Assembly: GCA_949383255.1 (NCBI GenBank)
Contig: CASJPF010000007.1
Coordinates: 54,662 to 118,661, forward strand
Length of the DNA: 64,000 nt
Source: Lachnospiraceae bacterium
Lineage (GTDB): Bacteria > Bacillota > Clostridia > Lachnospirales > Lachnospiraceae
Direction of reading: 5' to 3'
Part shown: positions 36,165-44,975 of the stretch, piece by piece
Layout of the letters: each line of letters opens with the position of its first letter
Numbering within the stretch: position 1 is the first letter of the stretch
Program-made: the position numbers and the translations under genes
Notes under the pieces: model-generated
The model's input: only the letters and a program-made list of their open reading frames with translations
Database searches by the model: none
What the model was told of the DNA's origin: nothing

Positions 36165-37529
36165 ATGAAAACATCAAAAATTGCATTGAATCTTACTGAA
36201 GGCAAACCGATTAAGTTGATATTGCGATTTGCTATTCCAGTATTTTTGGGAAATCTGTTTCAAATTTGCTATAGCCTTGTTGACACAAAGATTGTGGGTA
36301 GTATTTTAGGGGAGGATGCGCTTGCAGCGGTAGGGTCAGTCTCCATTCTGTACACACTTTTGACAGGATTTTTTAATGGCTTAAGCCTTGGATTTAGCGT
36401 GATAACGGCGCGTTTTTACGGGAGTGGCGAGGAGCGGAAATTAAAGGAGAATGTGGCGGGGGCTATATTGCTTGGATATTTGACCGCTACTGTGCTTATT
36501 ACGACAGTAGCAATATTTATTCGACCAATATTGACGCTTCTAAATGTGCCGCCGCAGCAAATGGATATGGCACTATCTTATATTACGCTGTTGGTATGGG
36601 GGATGTTTGTGACATTAGCATACAATCTCTGCGCTAATACACTCCGCGCGATTGGAGACTCAATTACGCCATTGATTTTTTTAGTGATAGCAGCTTTGAC
36701 AAATGTCGCAATGGATTATTTGTTTATACTTGTCTTTCATATGGGAGTGAGAGGGGCAGCAGTGGCGACTATGCTTTCCCAGCTATTGTCTGTCGCACTC
36801 TGCCTAAACCGGATTCGACAGGGATTTCCAATATTACATCTTTCCAGAGAACATTTTGCATTGTCTAAAAAACAAGCAATTCTTCTATATGAGAGCGGGT
36901 TGTCTATGGGATTGATGTCCAGTCTGGTGAATTTTGGTTCACTTGTACTGCAAAGTGGCATTAATCAGCTTGGAACAAATATTATTGTGGCGCATACTGC
37001 GGCGCGGAAAATGTTTGAAATATGGGGACTGCCAGTGAGTGTACTCGGCTCCTCAATGGCGACGTACTGTGGACAGAATTATGGTGCAGGCAGGTATGAC
37101 AGGATCCGACAGGGCATGAAAAGCGTGTTGATACTGGGCGCTGTGTGGGATGGGATTGTGTTTGTTCTGGCACATACAATTTCGCCTTATTTAATCCGTT
37201 TTCTCACAAGTTCAGACAATGAGGAAATTATCTATTGGGGGACTACTTATCTGAAAGTGGACATGTCTTTTTTGCTGGTGTGTCTGTTTATTGTAATTTT
37301 AAGGAATTGTATGCAAGGCTTTGGAGATCCAAAGACCCCGATTTTATCCAGTTTTATTGAGTTAGTGGGAAAACTAGTGTTTACCTTTGTGTTTGTGCGG
37401 TTGTTTGGATATTGGGGGATTATATGGACAGAGCCAGTGATCTGGTTTTTTATGGTGATACCATTAATTGTTATGACGCTTCGGAATCCTGTTATACTGG
37501 AGGCTAAAAAGACTGACCACTTGGTATAA
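36165..37529 (+). CDS. MATE family efflux transporter
   Basis: A 454-residue MATE exporter (IKLILRFAIPVFLGNLFQIC, then VDTKIVGSILGEDALAAVGS). ATG at 36165 suits the AAGGAAAG site; a GTG at 36156 overlaps the stop of the methyltransferase and is also possible. The close junction suggests a shared transcript. A related MATE gene follows after about 110 bases. Confidence 0.88.
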   Translation: MKTSKIALNLTEGKPIKLILRFAIPVFLGNLFQICYSLVDTKIVGSILGEDALAAVGSVSILYTLLTGFFNGLSLGFSVITARFYGSGEERKLKENVAGAILLGYLTATVLITTVAIFIRPILTLLNVPPQQMDMALSYITLLVWGMFVTLAYNLCANTLRAIGDSITPLIFLVIAALTNVAMDYLFILVFHMGVRGAAVATMLSQLLSVALCLNRIRQGFPILHLSREHFALSKKQAILLYESGLSMGLMSSLVNFGSLVLQSGINQLGTNIIVAHTAARKMFEIWGLPVSVLGSSMATYCGQNYGAGRYDRIRQGMKSVLILGAVWDGIVFVLAHTISPYLIRFLTSSDNEEIIYWGTTYLKVDMSFLLVCLFIVILRNCMQGFGDPKTPILSSFIELVGKLVFTFVFVRLFGYWGIIWTEPVIWFFMVIPLIVMTLRNPVILEAKKTDHLV

Positions 37530-37639
37530 AGGAATGCATAAAGTTGCATAAGGAAGTATGTCGCTTTGCGATAACCGAGTGATAAGAATGAAATTAGCAA
37601 CAATAAGACTCTGGGAATCTATAAAAGAAAGGATTTGAC

Positions 37640-38992
37640 ATGAACAAGAAATATGAGATTGATATGTGCAGTGGTTCTGTGCTTGGAAGAATGCTGCTTT
37701 TTGCGTTACCGTTAATGTGTTCAAGCATTTTGCAATTGTTGTTTAACGCTGCGGATATTGTTGTGGTAGGGCGTTTTGCCGGTGATAATGCGTTGGCAGC
37801 AGTTGGTTCCAACACAGCATTGATTAATCTAATAACCAATATTTTTGTAGGGTTGTCTGTCGGAACAAACGTTCTAACGGCGCAGTATTATGGTGCTAAA
37901 AAAGACAGTGATTTAAAACAGACAGTACATACTTCAATGCTGTTAAGTCTATATTGTGGTTTGTTGCTCACTGTAATTGGATTGATTGGCGCGCCAGAAC
38001 TTTTAAAGCTAATGCAGGCGCCTCCTGAAGTAATTGGTCTTGCAGTGCTTTATTTGAGAATTTATTTTCTTGGAATGGCATCCATGATGGTCTATAATTT
38101 TGGCAGTGCAATTCTAAGAGCAATTGGAGATACAAAGCGGCCATTGTACTATCTATTAAGTGCAGGAATCGTGAATGTATTGTTAAACCTGTTTTTTGTT
38201 ATTGTCTGTCATTTGGGAGTGGCAGGAGTTGCGATGGCAACAGTAATCTCGCAGACAATCTCAGCATTTTTAGTGGTGCGCTGTCTTATCAAAGAGCAGG
38301 GTAGCATTCATCTTGAGTTGAAAGAACTTGCGATTTCTAAGGAAAAACTGGGAAAAATTATGCAGATTGGACTTCCGGCAGGTTTTCAAGGAACCATATT
38401 TTCACTGTCGAATGTTGTGATTCAATCAGCTGTTAACTCTTTTGGAAATATTGCGGTTGCAGGAAATTCTGCGGCAGCAAATATTGAAGGATTTGTCTAC
38501 ATGGCAATGAATGCATTTCACCAAGCGACAATATCATTTACAAGCCAGAACTATGGGGCGCGGGAGTATAAGCGTATCTATAAAATACTGTTTGCGGGAG
38601 AATTTTGTGTGATAGTGACAGGTGTGGTACTTGGTAATTTGGCAGTATTTTTTGGGGAGGCATTGCTTGGAATCTATTCGCCAAGTCCGGATGTTATCAC
38701 AGCTGGAATGGAACGTGTTAGGATTATATGTACACTCTATGCGCTCTGTGGCATTATGGATGTGCTGGTAGGCTCACTGCGCGGAATTGGCTATTCCATT
38801 ATTCCAATGATTGTCTCTTTGGTTGGCGCCTGTGGACTGCGCTTGGTGTGGATTGCAACCATATTTCAGATACCAGAGTATCATAGCCTCACAACTGTGT
38901 ATCTGTCCTATCCAATTACATGGACAATCACGCTGTCTGTACATGCAATTACGTTTTGGCTGGCAGCGCGCAAGGTATTAAGAAACTGTTAA
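37640..38992 (+). CDS. MATE family efflux transporter
   Basis: A 450-residue MATE exporter. LGRMLLFALPLMCSSILQLL and FNAADIVVVGRFAGDNALAA are the conserved first repeat. It resembles its upstream neighbour in layout but differs widely in sequence, so the pair is not a recent tandem duplication. Tandem MATE genes may form a working pair or serve different substrates. Confidence 0.9.
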   Translation: MNKKYEIDMCSGSVLGRMLLFALPLMCSSILQLLFNAADIVVVGRFAGDNALAAVGSNTALINLITNIFVGLSVGTNVLTAQYYGAKKDSDLKQTVHTSMLLSLYCGLLLTVIGLIGAPELLKLMQAPPEVIGLAVLYLRIYFLGMASMMVYNFGSAILRAIGDTKRPLYYLLSAGIVNVLLNLFFVIVCHLGVAGVAMATVISQTISAFLVVRCLIKEQGSIHLELKELAISKEKLGKIMQIGLPAGFQGTIFSLSNVVIQSAVNSFGNIAVAGNSAAANIEGFVYMAMNAFHQATISFTSQNYGAREYKRIYKILFAGEFCVIVTGVVLGNLAVFFGEALLGIYSPSPDVITAGMERVRIICTLYALCGIMDVLVGSLRGIGYSIIPMIVSLVGACGLRLVWIATIFQIPEYHSLTTVYLSYPITWTITLSVHAITFWLAARKVLRNC

Positions 38993-39274
38993 TAAGAAAA
39001 TAACAGACACATCTTGATTTATCTGTTTCTTTGATAGTACAAGTTATTTAAAACAGTTCCTAAATTATGGTGCACGTTTGGCAGAAAATATTTTTTAAAC
39101 GCGCTTTAGAATAAAAAATGTAAAAATTTGTGCAGAAGGCCATATATAGCCCAAAAAACAAATACAAATTTTGTAAGATAATAGTAAGTAACGCTGCTGA
39201 AGACAAAGTAAAAATTTAGCGTAGTATTGTTGCATGACATATTGTTAGAATTTATGAAATTTGTATTGGGGTGA

Positions 39275-39523
39275 ATGGTATTGAAGACACAGGAAGCCGT
39301 GGTGGCGAGAATAAAAAACTTATGCAGCGAAAAGAATATGAAAATATCGCAGTTGGCATATGTCTCAGGAATGCCGCCTTCAACACTCAAAAACATTATG
39401 AAAGGAAACAGTAAGAACACGGGGATTGTCACAATTAAGATGATTTGTGATGGATTAAATGTTTCCTTGGAAGATTTTTTCCACAACGGGGTGTTCCGAG
39501 ACTTGGAACAGGAGATTAAGTAA
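39275..39523 (+). CDS. XRE family helix-turn-helix regulator
   Basis: An 82-residue protein consisting of one helix-turn-helix domain (MKISQLAYVSGMPPSTLKNI, then VTIKMICDGLNVSLEDFF). It lies 27 bases before an AgrA-like response regulator gene in the same direction, so it probably belongs to that operon. The ribosome site (GGGGTG) is weak. Confidence 0.8.
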   Translation: MVLKTQEAVVARIKNLCSEKNMKISQLAYVSGMPPSTLKNIMKGNSKNTGIVTIKMICDGLNVSLEDFFHNGVFRDLEQEIK

Positions 39524-39550
39524 GTACTTGACTACAAAAGATAATGGAAA

Positions 39551-40270
39551 ATGAAAAGAAATGTGTTGATTATAGAGGATAATGAGGCATGCAGAAATGC
39601 ACTGGCGGAAATAACACAAGAGTGTGAGTCTGCCGGTGCTGTTTTTTGTGTTGACAATTGTGCAGAAGCTTACAGATATGCAATTGAGGAGGAAATTCAT
39701 CTGTTTGTGGTCGACATAGTACTTGAGCCATCAAAATCGGGAGATGTTTCTGGCATGATTTTTGCAGATAAAATCAGGAAGATGGAGCAATATCAATATA
39801 CACCGATTATTTTTGTGACAAGCCTTGTCGATGAGAAATTATTTGCGTATCAGAATTTGTACTGTTCGAGTTATATTGAGAAGCCGATTGACTTTGTGCG
39901 GGTGAAACATGAGATTTCCAGAGCATTGGGACAGCCAGTGCGCGGTGAGAGCGAGATTAAATTTTATTACTACAGGAAAGATGGTGTTATTTATAGCTTG
40001 GAGACAGATAAAATTATTTGTATAGAATCAGTCCATAGGCAGTTGACTGCATATACAACAGAACAGGAAGCCCGAATGCCGTACAAGACGTTGAAGAAAG
40101 TGATGCGTGAATTGCCACAGAGCTATTTTATACAGTGTAGCAAAAGTATGATTGTTAACAGGAAATACATTGACAATATTGATAACACAAACTGCTATCT
40201 CACAATGAAGGATGGAAGAAAGATTGAGATTGGTAGCAGTAGAAGGAAGCGCTTTTTGGATGAGTTATGA
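39551..40270 (+). CDS. AgrA-like response regulator (receiver-LytTR)
   Basis: A 239-residue regulator with an N-terminal receiver (phosphorylation site Asp55 in LFVVDIVLEP; SLVDEKLF and SYIEKPIDF close the fold) and a C-terminal LytTR domain (IICIESVHRQLTAYTTEQEA, YFIQCSKSMIVNRKYIDNID). AgrA-type proteins bind direct repeats upstream of target promoters on phosphorylation. The next gene, overlapping by 4 bases, is its GHKL sensor kinase; agrD and agrB lie opposite. Confidence 0.88.
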   Translation: MKRNVLIIEDNEACRNALAEITQECESAGAVFCVDNCAEAYRYAIEEEIHLFVVDIVLEPSKSGDVSGMIFADKIRKMEQYQYTPIIFVTSLVDEKLFAYQNLYCSSYIEKPIDFVRVKHEISRALGQPVRGESEIKFYYYRKDGVIYSLETDKIICIESVHRQLTAYTTEQEARMPYKTLKKVMRELPQSYFIQCSKSMIVNRKYIDNIDNTNCYLTMKDGRKIEIGSSRRKRFLDEL

Positions 40271-41547
40271 TAGTTACTTTTATTGAAGTGTTTACCGAAT
40301 ATTTAAGTGTAATGGCTTTTATGTATAAGGTAGCAAATCAAAAGTTTAGATGGAATAAAGCATTTTTTGTAATAGCAATCATGGAATTTGGGATTGTGAT
40401 GAGTTCCGGCAAGTATGTTAATAACAGACTGGGAATGATTATGATTTATTCGTTGTTATTTTTATATGCAAAAATTAAAATTACACATGATTGGAAGCCA
40501 ACAGTAAGAGTCTTTGGCACAATGTTGATTGGAATTCCAGTATTGCAGATATTGGTTTATTATGTGTTTAAAGATTTTATGATAGAGTTAGAGGATTATA
40601 GGTGGTATGGTATTTTTGTAAACTGTATTATTTGTGCTTTAATTCTGCTTTGGAAAGAAAAATATATTTATAAACTTGGAACAAAGATTACCCGATTTAA
40701 AGAAATATTTCTTGTCATACTATTTGTCCTATTTTTCTTTGAGCTATTGCTTCTGTACAAAAAAGATGGATATATTACAACGCAAGTACAGATACAAGCA
40801 CTCGTTAGTGTTGGCGGTCTAGTTCTTGTAATGGTTTTATGGATGAGCTCTGAAATGGAAAAAGAAGAGAAGCAGGAAGAACTAAAAATGTACGAACTGT
40901 ATACAAAAACTTTTGAAGATTTAATAACTGCAATTAGAATTAAACAGCATGAGTTTAATAATCACATTAATGCTATTAAATGTCTGCCCTACACAGTTCA
41001 AAGTGCAAAAGAATTAATTGCAGAGCAAAATAGATATTGTGATGCAGTATTAGAGGACACAGAGATTGTAAAACTTTTAAAGTTGGAATCTTCTCCAGTG
41101 CTATGTGGATTTTTGTATTCCAAACTAATTTTTGCCCAATCTTTAGATATTAATGTTACCTATGAGGTCGATCCTATTCATGTTGAGCGCTATATAACAA
41201 TACATCATTTTATAGAAATAATAGGTGTTTTGTTTGACAATGCAGTGGAGGCATTGGTGAAAGATGGGAGAGCAGACAGTAGTTGTAATGAGATTATTTT
41301 GAAACTGTCTTCTTATAAGGATACAAAACTTTTGCTGGAAATTGCAAATATTAGCAGAATTTATACCAATGAGGAGATAGAAGAATTTTTTGTGACAGGA
41401 AAAAGCAGTAAAGGTGATAACAGGGGTATAGGATTATCGCGCATGAAATTGTTAATACAAAAATATAAAGCGGAACTTTATGCTGCCAATCAACAATATT
41501 ATGGAGAAAATTATTTGAGTTTTAGAATTATATTTCCATTGAAATAA
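40267..41547 (+). CDS. AgrC-like GHKL sensor histidine kinase
   Basis: A 426-residue kinase. About six membrane helices fill residues 1-195. A dimerisation helix includes IRIKQHEFNNHINAIKC with the phospho-accepting His228. The GHKL ATPase part has GVLFDNAVEAL (N box) and GDNRGIGLSRMKLLI (G box). This layout is that of AgrC, which senses the cyclic peptide made from AgrD. It overlaps its response regulator gene and converges on agrD. Confidence 0.88.
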   Translation: MIVTFIEVFTEYLSVMAFMYKVANQKFRWNKAFFVIAIMEFGIVMSSGKYVNNRLGMIMIYSLLFLYAKIKITHDWKPTVRVFGTMLIGIPVLQILVYYVFKDFMIELEDYRWYGIFVNCIICALILLWKEKYIYKLGTKITRFKEIFLVILFVLFFFELLLLYKKDGYITTQVQIQALVSVGGLVLVMVLWMSSEMEKEEKQEELKMYELYTKTFEDLITAIRIKQHEFNNHINAIKCLPYTVQSAKELIAEQNRYCDAVLEDTEIVKLLKLESSPVLCGFLYSKLIFAQSLDINVTYEVDPIHVERYITIHHFIEIIGVLFDNAVEALVKDGRADSSCNEIILKLSSYKDTKLLLEIANISRIYTNEEIEEFFVTGKSSKGDNRGIGLSRMKLLIQKYKAELYAANQQYYGENYLSFRIIFPLK

Positions 41548-41946
41548 CGTGATCACAATCCCATTCACTTTAGACAATAGCACCTTGTTAAGCTGTTGTT
41601 AGACTAAGAACTGAAAATAACTATACGCACCAATTTCTAAAATAATGAATTACAAAACTTGCTTATTCCTGCAAGCAATAAGCCAAAAGGCTGCAAAGCA
41701 GATGTTTAGGGAATGCCGCGAGGGTCTAATACCCCGCAGCTTGCTGTGTTGCAGGTTTGATACCTTGTCAGCTTGCTGTGGGGCTGTTGCCTTCTTTGAT
41801 AACACAAGACAAAAAACTTGTTGCAGGCCACTATACCAATGCTTTTTTAATGCACATTCAAAAAATATTTTGTGTTGTTAGTATTATTTTTGTCAAACGT
41901 TGTAATAGTGATATAAAGATGTGCATCGTTATTTTCAGAAGATCTA
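41548..41946. other. gap between agrC-like and agrD genes
   Basis: No gene recognised in this convergent gap of about 400 bases. An imperfect tandem repeat lies at 41723-41785, where CAGCTTGCTGTG occurs twice about 30 bases apart, each after GGT-TGATACC-like sequence. Poly-T stretches near 41845 and 41885 may end transcription from either side. Confidence 0.4.
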
Positions 41947-42108
41947 TTACTCTTCGTCTAAGTTAGGATACTCTGGCTCCCCAAAGAAAAACATGCTTGG
42001 ACCACAATGAGGCATTCCGTCTAATGCACCAAACAATACAATAGCTGCTAGAGAAAGGACAGCAAACATAATTTTATCAACAGCATTTTTTGTGAAGTTT
42101 TGAATCAT
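41947..42108 (-). CDS. agrD: AgrD-type autoinducing peptide precursor
   Basis: A 53-residue ORF with an AAGGAG site, directly downstream of agrB on the same strand. The N-terminus MIQNFTKNAVDKIMFAVLSL is an amphipathic helix of the AgrD type. The core is GMPHCGPSMFFF and the tail GEPEYPNLDEE, where E-P-x-x-P is the part AgrB recognises in staphylococcal AgrD. One cysteine (Cys35) can form a thiolactone ring. The ring partner, perhaps Met39 or one of the Phe residues 40-42, cannot be fixed from sequence. The mature peptide should be sensed by the AgrC-like kinase encoded opposite. Confidence 0.8.
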   Translation of the reverse strand: MIQNFTKNAVDKIMFAVLSLAAIVLFGALDGMPHCGPSMFFFGEPEYPNLDEE

Positions 42109-42198
42109 TTTAAAAATCTCCTTTTGATGTAAAGTTTTATAAAGGTTCTTCCCAATATTTAAGAATTATAGGAAAATAACGAAAAGGTAAGAAATAAA

Positions 42199-42762
42199 TT
42201 ACCGTGTTGTATTGAGTCGAACCAAGTTTCGTTTTCCTATTATTAACTGCATTGTATGCAGAATAATGGACCAATAAAGAATAGGTGCAAAATTTGTCTG
42301 ATAAATTAGAATTGCAATAATAGCCTCGCAACCCGCCGAAATAAGTGCCGCGCGTTTGTGATGAAGCAGTTTTGCATCAGAAAGGCTGGGTCTTGAAGGA
42401 GATCGCACCTGTCCAATTTGATAGATAATTATAATACAGAGCACAAGCAAGATAATCCCAATTTTAAATGGAATAAGAATTTTGCTAAGCAGTGCAACAA
42501 TCAAAAACAGATATACAAAAGAGAATGCAAAGCACGACCAATAATGTCGAAAATGAAGTCCACCAGAAATTGTGCGCAGTGGAAATTGTACGATAAAGGT
42601 AAGCAAAAATTCTGGTAACATGTGTAACATACTAAAGATAAATAAAAATAATACGAGTTTACTAACATCATATAAAATACATTTCAGATAATATATAAAA
42701 AGTTTTTGTTCTCGAACGGTTAAGTTCATATTTTCCCGAATATAATTATTGATGTAATTCAA
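42199..42762 (-). CDS. agrB: AgrB-type peptide-processing membrane protease
   Basis: A 187-residue membrane protein with about five helices. The catalytic pair is in LRTISGGLHFRHYWSCFAFS, where His and Cys are seven residues apart as in AgrB of Staphylococcus. It should trim AgrD and close the thiolactone ring. The start is read as TTG at 42762 because GAGGAG lies 9 bases upstream; an ATG at 42729 lacks a site. agrD follows after 90 bases. Confidence 0.85.
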   Translation of the reverse strand: MNYINNYIRENMNLTVREQKLFIYYLKCILYDVSKLVLFLFIFSMLHMLPEFLLTFIVQFPLRTISGGLHFRHYWSCFAFSFVYLFLIVALLSKILIPFKIGIILLVLCIIIIYQIGQVRSPSRPSLSDAKLLHHKRAALISAGCEAIIAILIYQTNFAPILYWSIILHTMQLIIGKRNLVRLNTTR

Positions 42763-42810
42763 TATTGGTATCTCCTCTTGTATGACTGATTGCTATATCA
42801 GTTTGTTTGA

Positions 42811-42843
42811 CTTTGCAATAACTATCCATAGTATATTGCAAAG
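42811..42843. promoter_or_regulatory. 33-bp palindrome upstream of agrB
   Basis: CTTTGCAATA and TATTGCAAAG are perfect 10-bp arms, and the 13 bases between contain CTATCCATAG, itself a palindrome. It lies about 50 bases upstream of agrB in the divergent gap with an XRE gene. It is a good candidate operator for the XRE or AgrA-like regulator. Confidence 0.5.
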
Positions 42844-43027
42844 AAGCGCCAACATCATATTTTCAAAACAAACATGTCGAAAATTGTAATAAACGGACAG
42901 AATTGACCAAAATATGGAAGTTGGATGCAAGATATACATACTTCATTTGCAAAAACAATATTTTCTTTTAAAATGCATTAACCTGAAAAAAAGTGATAGA
43001 AGATATTGCAATGTAAGGAGGTCGTTT

Positions 43028-43288
43028 ATGGAAGCAGAACGAATGAGATTGTACAAGGAGATAGGAGCAAGAATTAAAGCGCTTAGATTAGAAAAGGGAT
43101 ATACAAGGGAAAGTATGGCAGCGCATATAAAACTTTCGGGTAAGTTTTTGTATGAAATTGAGTTTGGAAGAAAAGGATTTTCGGTGGATGTGCTTTTGCG
43201 CATTGCCAATTATCTGGAAACTGGTTGTGATTATATTATGACAGGAAAGGAATACATCATAAAAGAAAGCGTTATGAATAAAAATTGA
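43028..43288 (+). CDS. XRE family helix-turn-helix regulator
   Basis: An 86-residue regulator (LYKEIGARIKALRLEKGYTR, ESMAAHIKLSGKFLYEIEFG, LLRIANYLETGCDYIMTG). The ATG has an AAGGAGG site. It is divergent from agrB across a gap holding a long palindrome and is upstream of spoVAA in the same direction. It may control agrBD, spoVA or both; this is inferred from position. Confidence 0.85.
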   Translation: MEAERMRLYKEIGARIKALRLEKGYTRESMAAHIKLSGKFLYEIEFGRKGFSVDVLLRIANYLETGCDYIMTGKEYIIKESVMNKN

Positions 43289-43314
43289 ATAGTTACAAAT
43301 AATGACCATGTATA
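43287..43314 (+). promoter_or_regulatory. possible sporulation (sigma-F/G) promoter of spoVA
   Basis: GAATA (43287-43291) and CATGTATA (43307-43314), 15 bases apart, resemble the -35 and -10 of forespore sigma factors. They lie before spoVAA, as expected. The match is imperfect. Confidence 0.3.
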
Positions 43315-43367
43315 TTAAGAAGTGATTTTAAGTTTTTAAAAGCACTTTGGAAAGGCATGGTTTTTTT

Positions 43368-44012
43368 GTGGCAAATATTGTATTGTATTTAATGGCAAAA
43401 CAAAATGTAGCTTTATCGAAATCTGATGTGGAGCTGAGCGATGTGGCAAGTGTCTACTGTGAGGATGAGACTGTCAAGGCAAAAGTGGAAGCATTAAAAA
43501 TCCATCGATTTCGGCAGGATGGGCAGCCGCGGGTAGTGGTTAGCATCCTAAAGATTATTGAGCAGATTACAAAGCTCTGCCCGGGGATTACCGTGGAAAG
43601 CATTGGTGAGACAGACATTATTATCCAGAAGGCATCTTTAGAACACGACAAACCTGAACAGAAGTATAGTTTGTGGTCATATATAAAAATTGGTATTGTA
43701 GCGCTAATTTGTTTTTTTGGCTCGGCATTTACAATTATGGCATTTCACAATGATGTTGGGCTTTCTGACGTGTTAAGCCGAATTTATGAGTTGGTGATGG
43801 GGGTGGAATCCGACGGATATACAGCGCTTGAGCTCTCCTATTCCATTGGACTTGCTGTGGGGATTATTGTATTTTACAACCATGTTGGAGGAAAGCGTCT
43901 TACTTCGGATCCAACACCGCTTGAGGTTGAAATGCGCAATTACGAGCGGGATGTCAATCAGGCAATTGTGGAGATGGCAGACAGGCAGAAACTGGAAGAG
44001 GATGTGGATTAG
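43368..44012 (+). CDS. spoVAA: stage V sporulation protein AA
   Basis: About 214 residues. The N-terminal half is a small beta domain (LYLMAKQNVALSKSDVELSD through IIIQKAS). Two membrane helices follow (SYIKIGIVALICFFGSAFTI and LSYSIGLAVGIIVFYNHVGG). The layout and the two following genes match SpoVAA, part of the dipicolinate channel of spores. The start is uncertain: GTG at 43368 has a GGAAAGG site; a TTG at 43347 and an ATG at 43392 are alternatives. Confidence 0.78.
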   Translation: MANIVLYLMAKQNVALSKSDVELSDVASVYCEDETVKAKVEALKIHRFRQDGQPRVVVSILKIIEQITKLCPGITVESIGETDIIIQKASLEHDKPEQKYSLWSYIKIGIVALICFFGSAFTIMAFHNDVGLSDVLSRIYELVMGVESDGYTALELSYSIGLAVGIIVFYNHVGGKRLTSDPTPLEVEMRNYERDVNQAIVEMADRQKLEEDVD

Positions 44013-44462
44013 ATGATAGGGAAACTAATTTTGCTGTGGGTGATTGGCATTAGTTCGGGGCTTATGGTTTCGGCAGGTGTTTTTACTGTACTTTTTGTAG
44101 TGGGTTTGGTTCCGCGATTTGCAGGGAGAACAGATACTGCGTGGTGTGAAATTTTCTATGAAGAGTGCTTGATTGGCGGCGCAATATTGGCAGATGTACT
44201 CAGTGTTTTTCCAATTGAGGGTTCATTTGGAAATGAATCGAATATATTGCTGACAGGGCTGCTTATTGTAATTGGTATCTTTGCAGGGATCTTTGTGGGG
44301 TGTCTGTCGATTGCGCTGTCGGAGGTGCTTGACGGATTGCCGATTTTTGCTAGAAGAGTGCGGCTTAAAATGGGGGTAAGTATCACAGTTTTTGCAGTGG
44401 CAATTGGAAAGGTTGCGGGGGCAATTGTGTATTTTATAAATGGCTTTTATGAAGGAATTTAG
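44013..44462 (+). CDS. spoVAB: stage V sporulation protein AB
   Basis: A 149-residue protein with four or five helices. SGLMVSAGVFTVLFVVGLVP and FVGCLSIALSEVLDGLPIFA match the SpoVAB pattern, as does its place between spoVAA and spoVAC. It starts directly after the spoVAA stop. Confidence 0.8.
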   Translation: MIGKLILLWVIGISSGLMVSAGVFTVLFVVGLVPRFAGRTDTAWCEIFYEECLIGGAILADVLSVFPIEGSFGNESNILLTGLLIVIGIFAGIFVGCLSIALSEVLDGLPIFARRVRLKMGVSITVFAVAIGKVAGAIVYFINGFYEGI

Positions 44463-44475
44463 GGAGGATACATTG

Positions 44476-44937
44476 ATGGCATCAGAACAGAAAAAAGAAG
44501 CATATCAGGAGTATGTGAAGCAAAATTCACCAAAGACAAATCTGCCATTACAGATGGGAAAAGCATTTATTATGGGAGGCATTATCTGTTGTGTTGGACA
44601 GTTTATTGTCAATACGGCAATAAATCAGTTTGGCATTGAGAAAGAGACTGCGGCGGGATGGTGTTCCATGATTCTAATTCTTTTGAGTGCGGTGCTGACA
44701 GGATTTAATTTATATGGAAAATTAGTGAAATGGGGCGGTGCGGGTGCACTTGTACCAATTACTGGATTTGCCAATTCCGTTGTGGCATCTGCGATTGAAT
44801 ACAAAACAGAAGGACAAGTGTATGGTATTGGATGCAAAATTTTTACAATTGCTGGTCCTGTAATTTTGTATGGAATTGTTACAAGTTGGGTGTTAGGAAT
44901 TATTTACTGGATAGGAAAAATAATAGGATTTATGTAA
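44476..44937 (+). CDS. spoVAC: stage V sporulation protein AC
   Basis: A 153-residue membrane protein. FIMGGIICCVGQFIVNTAIN, AGALVPITGFANSVVASAIE and YKTEGQVYGIGCKIFTIAGP are characteristic of SpoVAC, the mechanosensitive part of the spore dipicolinate channel. ATG at 44476 has a GGGAGG site; a frame from 44440 starts inside spoVAB. The operon ends here: spoVAD and spoVAE, which usually follow, are absent. Confidence 0.85.
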   Translation: MASEQKKEAYQEYVKQNSPKTNLPLQMGKAFIMGGIICCVGQFIVNTAINQFGIEKETAAGWCSMILILLSAVLTGFNLYGKLVKWGGAGALVPITGFANSVVASAIEYKTEGQVYGIGCKIFTIAGPVILYGIVTSWVLGIIYWIGKIIGFM

Positions 44938-44968
44938 AAGAGTAGGGGAAGTGTTATCTTCCCCTACT
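44934..44968 (-). terminator. terminator of the GH13 gene
   Basis: AGTAGGGGAAG and CTTCCCCTACT form an 11-bp stem. On the minus strand it is followed by CTTTTAC; on the plus strand no T-run follows, though it may slow spoVA transcription too. Confidence 0.6.
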
Positions 44969-44975
44969 TGCCTTG

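Noticed and set aside
41645..41966. ORFs of 69 and 78 residues between agrC and agrD
   Set aside because: They lack ribosome sites, cover a tandem repeat and, at the end, run antisense to agrD.
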